A program made the translations under genes and the position numbers. This document shows, one piece after another, positions 21,724-28,214 of a DNA stretch of 28,214 nucleotides. The DNA lies in contig NW_008806305.1 in the NCBI RefSeq assembly GCF_000400465.1, positions 1-28,214 on the forward strand, read 5' to 3'. Under the pieces are notes generated by a model that saw only the letters and a program-made list of their open reading frames with translations, searched no databases and had not been told where the DNA came from. The first letter of the stretch is position 1. Each line of letters begins with the position of its first letter. The DNA is from Wallemia ichthyophaga EXF-994 (lineage: Eukaryota; Basidiomycota; Wallemiomycetes; Wallemiales; Wallemiaceae).

Positions 21724-21769
21724 CTGATGTGAAAATCGCTGGTTGTGCTCTATTTGGATTTTGACTTAC
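21724..21769 (-). other. Probable 5' UTR intron of the arrestin-like gene
   Basis: On the minus strand GTAAGTC starts at 21769 and ACATCAG ends at 21724, a 46-nt unit matching the intron size in this window. It lies about 57 nt upstream of the arrestin-like ATG and has no coding effect. Confidence 0.45.
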
Positions 21770-21961
21770 GAGCTGCTGCTCGGCAGGCACGCGATCACAA
21801 TATCACACCCTAACAGCAAGGTATTTGCACAAACACACAGTGGGCTAGCTATACACAACGAAAGGAAGCAGCTCAACACACAGTATTAAAATATTACAGC
21901 AAGTTTTAATAAGCTCCAAGTATTACGAGATCAACGATTGGTTAGCTTAGCGAGCTAGCAC

Positions 21962-22515
21962 TTAGTACTTGTTGTCGTCGTCGTAATTGTCTTGTTTCAT
22001 GCTATCGTGCTTCTTGTCATTGTTACTGTGCTTCTTCTCATCGTGCTTAGCGTCGTGATTTTTGTCGTCATGTTTGATATCGCCATACATCTTGTCGTCG
22101 TGCTTGAAATGGTGTTTATCATCGTAATTCTTGTCATCTTGCATGATAACGTGCTTCATGTTCTCGTTCTTGTCATCCGTCTTGTCCGACTTCCAGTTGA
22201 ACATCCAATTCCAGAAACCCTTCCTATCGTCATCCTTCTTATCGTTCTGAACAATGTATAAGCTGGTGTCACTGAGAGCATCACACTACCCACTTTTTCA
22301 TCCCACTTCTTGTCAGCATCCTTGTCATTATTCTTCTCATCTACCTTGTGATAGTCGTAATCGACGCCCTTCTTGTGATCGCCCTTGTATTCCTTGTAGT
22401 CAACGTCTTTCTCATCTCCGCGACGGGCGATGTTGTCTGGTTGTGCGGCTGCTGCTGATGCGATGGTGCCAGTGAATGCAAGAACGGCGAGAGCTTTGGC
22501 GGTGTTGAAGTACAT
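21962..22515 (-). CDS. Secreted Asp/Lys/His-rich low-complexity protein
   Basis: Exons on the minus strand are 22515-22294 and 22246-21962, giving 168 residues. A clear signal peptide (MYFNTAKALAVLAFTGTIAS, cleavage near the Ala run at about 20-24) is followed by an Arg-Arg pair (about 31-32) that could be a Kex2-type site. The rest is almost entirely Asp, Lys, His, Asn and Glu, with loose 5-8 residue repeats such as KHDDK, KHDEK and DDKNYDDKHH, plus one aromatic island (KGFWNWMFNWK). The protein is probably disordered and extracellular. His/Asp density suggests metal binding, and the strong hydrophilicity suggests a hydrophilin-like water or salt role; both are inferences. The 47-nt intron starts with the tandem donor GTGGGTAG. 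A decayed partial copy lies at 23219-23341. Confidence 0.75.
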
Positions 22516-23218
22516 TTTTGTCTTTTGGGATGTAGAAAAGCAAGAGGGATATAGCGCTTCTTATAAAGCCAGCTGGGCTGATGATTCTTGGTGCTACAGT
22601 CACATCTCGTCATTCTGCCAAGTTAATGAGGCTGAATCTGCACGTGCTAGGGTAGAAATGTGTAGAATTCTATGCTAGTCTACTGCATTTTCCAGCTGCT
22701 CTCTTCTGCTGCCGCTATCCTGAGGGCAAAGATCCACATCGACTGGCTGAACGCAAATATCAATTGTGGTTGCGAAAAATGTTTTATTACGCTGGGTGAT
22801 ATGATTAAATGTATTAGTTACGCTATCATGATTGTTAAAGATGTTGGGTAGACTGAAAAAAGCATCGAGTAGCTTCTTTGAAATATTGACAAACATTGCC
22901 AGCCAGTTTATCCGTGGTATAATTTATTAAAGAGGCATTCATCGATAGTACAGTTAACACGAATATTTGGTATGAGGCGGTGAATCCACGCTCAGCACCA
23001 AACATGAGCAAAATTGGAACCAGGAGGGAAGATCTAAAACAAAAACAGCCGTCTTTAGTTTATTTGGCTACTCATTGATAATTGGGTTGCGTTCTTCGCT
23101 CCACCAGTCAGACACTATGTCTTACTTTTGATACCGCTCTTTAGGTGGGTGGGCATACCTATCATTATTAATACTTTGACTGGCATGAATTACATGCATT
23201 TATAATATGAAGGCCAAA
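22516..23218. other. Promoter of the Asp/Lys/His-rich gene and unassigned sequence
   Basis: The first 150 bp upstream of the secreted-protein gene contain TATATCC and TTATAAG-type elements in its promoter. From 22980 down to 22675 the minus strand has two overlapping protein-like frames (one starting MNASLINYTTDKLAGN, the other ending RREQLENAVD) that would need a frameshift to join. I treat this as a possible relic of a small Cys-containing protein without assigning a family. Confidence 0.35.
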
Positions 23219-23341
23219 TTAAAACGTATAATATTCTTTAATTGACATCTGCTTCCTGTCGTGTTTCATGTCTTTGTAGTGCCTTTTGTCATCGTAATTC
23301 ATCTCACCGAATTTCTTATTGTCAGACTTCAGGAGATAGAC
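23219..23341 (-). pseudogene. Decayed partial copy of the Asp/Lys/His-rich protein
   Basis: A 40-codon minus-strand frame ending in TAA reads with the same composition and repeat style as the protein at 21962-22515, including MNYDDKRHYKDMKHDRKQ, comparable with NYDDKHHFKHDDK there. It opens directly after an in-frame TAG that coincides with a possible splice acceptor. No signal-peptide exon is visible upstream. It is most simply a tandem-duplicate remnant. Confidence 0.45.
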
Positions 23342-23566
23342 CTATATCAGGTATTTAGGCCATAATGCGAGCAACTAGTTCACGATAGGCGTAGATGTCC
23401 TAAATTCATCATCATTCTTCGTTTACGTCGTATAGTAAACTTTTTTATCTTAAATCTTCAGTATGAGACAAATCATGCGCAGTACGGAAACCAAATTAGA
23501 TTTTCTGTGAGAATTGCGATAATACTTACGACAAAATAATTTAACGTTCGCCGTCTGAATAGTCTT

Positions 23567-23950
23567 TCATTGAAAAAGTTTCGCAACCCGAATCTGTAAC
23601 CCTAAACTCTGAATCATCTGAATACTCATACTCCGAAGAAGTGTCAAAAACCCAAAATATGAAACAGAAAATTCCGAAAAACTTAATATGTGATGCTTTG
23701 AGCCAAACCTATCGAATGCTTCTTCAGATATACCCTCCACAATAATTGTCGCCTCTTCTGCCTTTGGCATTGAGTCGTCATTAATACCGCGATTGAATTC
23801 GTCGCTGGATCTAGCTGAGCTAGTGTACTCGACAAATAAATTCCTCAAATTGCTCAATTTGCAGATATTCTCAGGATTGATGAAATCATGATGTTTGCCG
23901 AGCAAGTCCTTAGTCATCAGCTGATTATTATCAATACATAGTTTTTCCAA
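23567..23950 (-). pseudogene. Leucine-rich, F-box-like C-terminal fragment
   Basis: A 127-codon minus-strand frame begins inside sequence with no ATG (preceded by a TGA) and contains LECLEKLCIDNNQ and NICKLSNLRNLFVEY, the spacing expected of leucine-rich repeats in fungal F-box proteins. Towards its end a different frame carries a strongly acidic tail (DTSSEYEYSDDSEFRV) running to a TAA at about 23540. A frameshift or an unseen intron therefore separates the two. No F-box domain is visible upstream. Confidence 0.35.
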
Positions 23951-24269
23951 ACACTCAAGAGAAACACCATTTCAGTTGCTCAGCTCCTTATAATAAACCC
24001 GAAGGTGGGTCAGTAAGAGAATAAAGTCTATGAGAGTTCATAGCTCCAAAGATATACCACATAATGTATACAATGATGGGATTGGTTTGTTTGTTGATGT
24101 TTGCTGCATATTCAGATATACTACCAGAAATCTCGGGTATCACCATGTGCCTACCATGTGCCTGCCTCTGTGATGGCCAGAAGCATGGGGTAAAAGCCAA
24201 GAAATAAAGAAAATGCATGGTATCCCTAAATAGTGAAAGATTAAAATCTAAAACCTGATTTCAACGCTT
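23951..24269. other. No clear gene; one weak hydrophobic frame
   Basis: A minus-strand frame at 23988-24218 starts MHFLYFLAFTPCFWPSQ and runs 76 codons. Its first residues could be a signal sequence, but the rest has no recognisable character. A direct repeat GGCACATGGT lies inside it. I see nothing else. Confidence 0.3.
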
Positions 24270-24695
24270 CTAGGCCAGCCAGTCCTCGATTTCCATCTCG
24301 CCAGAGCCGAGTGAAATCAGACACATACTGGCGTCTTTGATATGTATGGTGAACGTTCGAATGCTGAGGTTATCTCTATTTGGAGTATCTTCTGGGTTCT
24401 GTGGGTTGTGTCCTATGCATGCAATCTCCACCAAGTCTCTTCGCGCGAGAGAATCAGTTAGGACGGTGAAGTATTTCGAGGAGGTGACTGTGCGGTTATT
24501 CCAAAACTTATTGATATTTATGATGGCTAGATCTTCTATGCTGTGATTGAGGTAGGCGCGGACATGTGTGGACGTGTGCCCGGTATCGTCGTCGCTTTCT
24601 TGGAGGAAGAGTGCATTCTTGTGTCCCTCATTTTTAACACCGTCGTCTATGCGCATTATGAACTCGTCTAGATACCTACGCGGTGCCCTGTACAT
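24270..24695 (-). CDS. Hypothetical protein of 141 residues (possibly 5'-incomplete)
   Basis: The frame starts with ATG (MYRAPRRYLDEF) and ends with TAG. It has mixed, globular-looking composition, including EDLAIININKFWNNRTVTS and SIRTFTIHIKDASMCLISLG, suggesting beta strands. I do not recognise the family. The frame stays open upstream of the ATG as FPIYV and then LAAYALR, so the gene may begin in an upstream exon. A candidate exon lies at about 24800-24850, with a strong GTGAGT donor near 24757, but the phase that joins best to it leads to a quick stop. A candidate 77-nt intron beginning GTAGAG would join in frame. Neither has an upstream ATG, so I keep the ATG model. Confidence 0.4.
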   Translation of the reverse strand: MYRAPRRYLDEFIMRIDDGVKNEGHKNALFLQESDDDTGHTSTHVRAYLNHSIEDLAIININKFWNNRTVTSSKYFTVLTDSLARRDLVEIACIGHNPQNPEDTPNRDNLSIRTFTIHIKDASMCLISLGSGEMEIEDWLA

Positions 24696-25018
24696 CACGT
24701 AAATTGGAAATCTGAGTGCGTAAGCGGCGAGCTATTCGTAATCACACAAAACTCACTTCTTGGCCGCCATATGAGGAAACATTCTCTACTGTCTTCTTTT
24801 TGCCTTCTCTCTTGCCTCCTTGATGATGTTTTTTGTCTCGCAGATCTATGATCGACAGTTACGATTGGAAGGTCAAAGTTTTAGAAATGAGTTAAAATTT
24901 ATTCATCGAGGGTGTGAGGGTGTATTCACAAGCCTTATTTGTGTGTATTTGTGTTTGTATTAAATATGTATATAATTATCCAGTTATTGCGTTATTCGTT
25001 TGTTACGTGCCACTTCAT
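24696..25018. other. Intergenic region between the hypothetical gene and the antiporter 3' end
   Basis: Both neighbours are on the minus strand, so this should contain the antiporter 3' UTR and the promoter or missing first exon of the hypothetical gene. A Lys/Arg-coding minus-strand stretch at about 24755-24850 is open in two frames. The rest is AT-rich. Confidence 0.4.
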
Positions 25019-27107
25019 CTATTCGATGCTTTCTGAGGGTTTCATAGGTGAGCTGTTGCCGCTATCTGCATTTGCGTTCTCGCTGCTATTCTCGCTCTCG
25101 CTTTCACGTCTCTTCGCTCTTCCAAATAACTTGCTGTTGATCCAATCACGCGTGCCAGGCTTGTGGTGCACGTGGAGGACAACCTTCTTCTTACCCGTAG
25201 CAGCCCTTTCGACATCCTCCTTCAATTTCGCTTCATACTCTGCTCGCTTGAGTGCCTCATACTCTGGCCCAACGGTACCACCGACGCGATTGTGTTTAAT
25301 ATGGGTACCATCACCATCACTGCCTTCTAAATCACCTACTGTATGTACCTGGACATCAATGTCATTTTCATACGAATTATTATTGAGAGGACGTTCAGTA
25401 ACGACGTTATTTCCCTCGACTGTGTGTGAGGTGAGTGTGAGTGAGTTTGTATCCGCGCGTCACATTTCACCCACCCCAAGAATTCACATTGCGACCGCTC
25501 ACCACCTGTGTCTCTTTGTCCAGCTCGTCGAGCGATGCGGAGGAGTTTCCGAGTGTCGTACCAACGCGTCTGCTCAGGCTGAAGAAAGGAATACTAAGGC
25601 CGTGTACGAATGTTGAGCAGATCACCAGGAAGAAGACAATCGGTTGTATTGTCACGGCGACCATCTCAGCCTGGTTCTGTGGTGCGCCCTCTGGATGAGG
25701 GAGTTGGACGGAGGCTATGGCGCCTATAAACACCGCTCCAACGCCAATAGGACCGAAGTAACCGATGAAGAGCGCTTCTCGGAACGTCTTTACATCCGGT
25801 ATCCACCGATACAGTGCGAGCAAGGGCGGGATACGCTTGATGATGAATATGCACAGCGCAGCAATCACCAGTCGCCAATTGGTGATACCGCCCAGAGTAC
25901 TATCGTTGAACTGATCAAACGGCATAAGCGTGCCGATGAAAATGAAACAGACGCTGTTGAATAGCAGATCAATCATCGACGAGAAATTGCTCTCTTCCGT
26001 GGCCTTATTGAAAAAGCCATCCCAGGAAAAAGCAGTGCCACAGCAGAAGGATGCTAGCAAGTCATCGGACCCTAAAATAAGCGCTATGCCAATACAGAGG
26101 AGAGTGAGCGAGACATACTGCGCGACAAACGACTGTCTGTCTATGAGATTGCGCCCTTCACACAGCTTCATTAGCTTCCGCGCACAATAACCAATCAGAG
26201 AGCCGAGGAAAATGCCCAGAGCCACCTCGTACAGCCACGTAACGAGGAACCATTCCTCAACGGCATAAGGCGTGTCCATCGGGGAAAGGAGGAGATAGAT
26301 GCCGATATAGAGAAAGGGGAATGCAGCGCCGTCGTTGCACCCACTTTCGCATGCGACGACGTGCTTGATATGTGAGGGTATGTGCTCGTCGGCGAACTTG
26401 CCACCGATGACAGCAGCTGCGAGAATGGGATCGGTGGGGGTGAGAGTGGCTGCTATTGTGAGTGAGCCAATGTAGTCGAGGCCGGGAATAAGTGCGTAGA
26501 TGAGCGCGGCAGAGATGACCCAACCGAATGCCATCACTGGACACAGCATAAAGAAGAGACTCTTCCAGTGACGTTTAATGTAGCGCCGCGGAAGTTCTAC
26601 GCCTGTGGTTTGCGTGCGTGTTAGAAAGACATCATCCAGTGCAATGACAAGACACCTCACCTATCGCAAACACACCAAGCGCCAGTACTATACGAGTCAC
26701 TTCCAATATCAACTCATTCACTTCCTCGTCGTCGGCGTTGTTGCCGTTCTCGCCGCCGAACTTGCGTGGGTCAACGCTGCGATTGGTGTTAGAGTAATTG
26801 TTGAGCGTACTCGCCACCCACAGCCCTCCAGCATAGGGACCAATGATGATCCCAAAGATGGTCGATGTGACTGCTTCTCCGATATACAGCTTCTCCTCTG
26901 AGTGGAGTGTGAGCGCGGGTGTTTTCGCAGTTGCACGCCCACGCACTGATAAACAGCGAGACCATCATAAACACCGCAATATAAGCACCAAGCAACACAT
27001 ACGTCAGATGCGCCGTACTGATCTCGAAAGGCTGCGTGCATAGCGTGAGCGTGGGGTGGACCTGGGTGATGTATTGTACTCACCGAGAAATGCGTCAAGC
27101 CAGCCAT
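25019..27107 (-). CDS. NHA1: Na+(K+)/H+ antiporter, Nha1/Sod2 type, five exons
   Basis: Exons on the minus strand are 27107-27084, 27031-26947, 26897-26661, 26602-25475 and 25419-25019, giving 624 residues. The protein exports Na+ or K+ in exchange for protons at the plasma membrane, supporting salt tolerance and pH balance. Family hallmarks appear in order: PFEISTAHLTYVLLGAY (start of helix 1), EKLYIGEAV and GIIIGPYAGG, TLTPTDPILAAAV (about 169-181), ESGCNDGAAFPFLY with the transport-site Asn-Asp pair at about 205-206, AFSWDGFF, and FIGYFGPIGVGAVF. About 12 membrane helices are expected. The hydrophilic tail is short and acidic/basic mixed, unlike the very long tail of the Saccharomyces protein. 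The first exon codes for only eight residues. The last intron uses the tandem donor GTGGGT. Coding on the opposite strand at 24939-25616 is only a shadow of the tail. Confidence 0.93.
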
Positions 27108-27297
27108 TTAAAGGGTGCCTTGTAATTCACCGTGCTTGGTATAGAATGAACATTATCTGCAACCAACGCATTCCAGTTGTGCCATATGCGAGGAATGAAT
27201 ATGAGCTTTTCAGTGAATTTGAGTTCGTGAAAGTGTTTAAGCGCAAGTGTATATAGCAATTACATGGTATATATTTGTATTCCTTATGTTCAATGTG

Positions 27298-27349
27298 TTC
27301 TGTATGTTCTGTATGTTCTGTGTGTTCTGTGTCTTCTGTGTTCTGTGTG
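27298..27349 (+). repeat. 9-bp minisatellite TTCTGT(A/G)TG
   Basis: Six units in a row: four of 9 bp, one shortened to 7 bp, then another of 9 bp. They lie between the antiporter start and the 3' end of the next minus-strand gene. Related GCTGTGT units continue to about 27373, and similar motifs recur at about 27648-27680. Confidence 0.85.
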
Positions 27350-27390
27350 CATTAAATGCTGTGTGCTGTGTGCACCCTTTACCTATCTCC

Positions 27391-27627
27391 TTATCTAGCC
27401 ACACCCTGCCACCCTTCTAAAACACACCCTGCAACCTTCATCGCCGCCTGCATAACTATCAGTCCACTCAACCCCATTGAAACTGCGATAAATGGCACGA
27501 CGGTGACTACTAGAGCCGTATTGAAAGCTCCAGTCACCAGTACCAGCAGAACACTCTTATTTGTGTTACGCTCCATTTCCAGCTTTTGTAGACGCTGTAA
27601 CTTCTCGTTGTGTGTTTCCTTCGGCAT
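27391..27627 (-). CDS. Small membrane protein, 78 residues, unknown function
   Basis: The first ATG in a longer open frame gives MPKETHNEKLQRLQKLEMER, a charged helical N-terminus, followed by two hydrophobic segments: about 29-51 (SVLLVLVTGAFNTALVVTVV) and about 52-72 (SMGLSGLIVMQAAMKVAGCV). It ends EGWQGVAR. A two-helix hairpin protein with its N-terminus in the cytosol, in ER, mitochondrial or vacuolar membrane, would fit. It has no cleavable signal. A TATA-like sequence (TGTATAAATC) lies about 75 bp upstream of the ATG. I do not recognise the family. Confidence 0.55.
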   Translation of the reverse strand: MPKETHNEKLQRLQKLEMERNTNKSVLLVLVTGAFNTALVVTVVPFIAVSMGLSGLIVMQAAMKVAGCVLEGWQGVAR

Positions 27628-28058
27628 TGCAGGGTGAACAGTGTTTGCTGTATGTACTGTATGTTTTATGTGTGTGGCGTATTTTGTACTGTCTTCTGAT
27701 TTATACAATCTCAAATCTCTTCTCACTTCACTCTACTATTTGTGGGATATTAAACAAAATCCAATTCCATCACCCGCAGTCTTTCTCAGAATCGAAACTG
27801 AAAGTAAAAATATTCTATTACTCCACTGTATGATTGTGCTACTTTACTGAAATCACTCCCTGCAAGTCTCACATCAATTTCTCCTTTGCTGCAAAATTGT
27901 GCTAGCCCATGTTATCACATTGTGACGTAACATTGTCTTTATTGCGTTTGAAAGACTAAGAGAAACATTCAGGCAAGCTTTTCAGCCATTGCTATTTATG
28001 AACAATAATTGTTGATAAAAAGATTCATATAGATACTAATGAGCAGAGGCTTCGACAC
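27628..28058. other. Promoter of the small membrane protein gene and spacer to the tRNA gene
   Basis: This stretch is AT-rich. It contains the TATA-like element for the minus-strand gene at 27627 near 27699 and no convincing coding frame or RNA gene. Confidence 0.5.
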
Positions 28059-28066
28059 AAAAAAAA
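28059..28066 (-). terminator. RNA polymerase III terminator (T8)
   Basis: Eight consecutive T residues on the minus strand directly follow the discriminator base of the tRNA gene, the standard Pol III stop signal. Confidence 0.85.
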
Positions 28067-28160
28067 TGCATTAACCCGGAATTGAACCGGGGGCCGATCG
28101 ACTCGGATCAACGAGATAGTTGATTGGCAACGATCGAGGTTACCACTACCCCATTAATGC
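28067..28160 (-). tRNA. tG(GCC): tRNA-Gly (anticodon GCC) with a 23-nt intron
   Basis: The minus strand folds as a full cloverleaf: acceptor arms GCATTAA/TTAATGC with discriminator A, D-arm GGGT-AGTGGTA-ACCT, anticodon stem GATCG/CGATC, loop TTGCCA plus T, variable GGCC, and T-arm CCCGG-TTCAATT-CCGGG. The anticodon GCC is at 28126-28128. A 23-nt intron (28124-28102) lies one base 3' of the anticodon, the canonical site cut by the tRNA splicing endonuclease. Mature length is 71 nt before CCA. Internal A-box (GGGTAGTGGTAACC) and B-box (GGTTCAATTCC) promoters are present. Confidence 0.95.
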
Positions 28161-28214
28161 TGTTAACATTTTGATCTTTGTGAGGTCGAAGTTCACACAA
28201 AGGGCAAGGCGCTG

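Noticed and set aside
16672-24269. Possible transposon or retroelement explaining the gene-poor stretch
   Set aside because: I found no reverse transcriptase, integrase or transposase motif, no terminal inverted or long terminal repeats, and no obvious target-site duplications.
24939-25616. A 225-codon plus-strand open frame
   Set aside because: It lies antisense to the last two exons of the Nha1-type antiporter. Its Leu/Ser-rich composition is explained by the opposite strand, and the antiporter exons have family-level support.
1-28214. CRISPR-like arrays or a bacterial-type defence or biosynthetic cluster
   Set aside because: No regularly spaced repeats with unique spacers exist, genes are spliced and on mixed strands, and none encodes a backbone enzyme of secondary metabolism.

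Overview
The window looks like nuclear DNA of a fungus, most likely a basidiomycete with a compact, roughly 43% GC genome. Nine protein genes can be modelled with 26 spliceosomal introns of only 43 to 65 nt, and one tRNA gene carries its own intron. The protein set (Pdr5-type ABC transporter, Old Yellow Enzyme, Ras exchange factor, HAM1-like protein, Nha1-type antiporter) is fungal. A Wallemia-like, salt-tolerant basidiomycete would fit, but this is an inference from gene style and intron size. All exon joins were made by hand from GT/AG signals and reading frame; there is no transcript evidence.

Left part (1-7236): a perfect four-unit heat-shock element near the left edge probably serves a gene beyond it. 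A full-length PDR-type drug-efflux ABC transporter (515-5124, minus, six exons) and an Old Yellow Enzyme family oxidoreductase (5555-6714, minus, three exons) lie in tandem. Both are typical of xenobiotic or oxidative-stress responses. A Yap-type TTACTAA site sits just upstream of the reductase, and a long inverted repeat lies upstream of the transporter.

Middle part (7237-16671): a Ras-family exchange factor with an unusual degenerate Ras-like domain at its N-terminus (plus strand) converges on a HAM1-like, BPI/SMP-fold protein (minus strand). Then come the remains of a spliced F-box/leucine-rich-like gene. Next is a seven-exon gene of unknown function (15388-16671, plus), each exon too short to stand out alone; all junctions agree in phase.

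Right-centre (16672-24695): mostly gene-poor, with coding relics. It includes a two-exon 57-residue protein, an arrestin-like protein ending in a PPxY motif, a secreted Asp/Lys/His-rich protein with a decayed partial copy about 0.7 kb away, further F-box/LRR-like fragments, and a 141-residue protein of unknown function.

Right part (24696-28214): a five-exon Nha1-type Na+(K+)/H+ antiporter, a small two-helix membrane protein, a 9-bp minisatellite between them, and a tRNA-Gly(GCC) gene with a 23-nt intron and an RNA polymerase III terminator. The antiporter, the ABC pump and the reductase suggest a region serving ion and toxicant tolerance, but nothing shows that they are co-regulated. I found no CRISPR array, mobile element or clear horizontally acquired cluster. 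The most unusual items are the pseudo-Ras/RasGEF fusion and its ambiguous 3' end, the unknown seven-exon gene, the Asp/Lys/His-rich secreted protein, and the repeated use of GTGGGT tandem splice donors.
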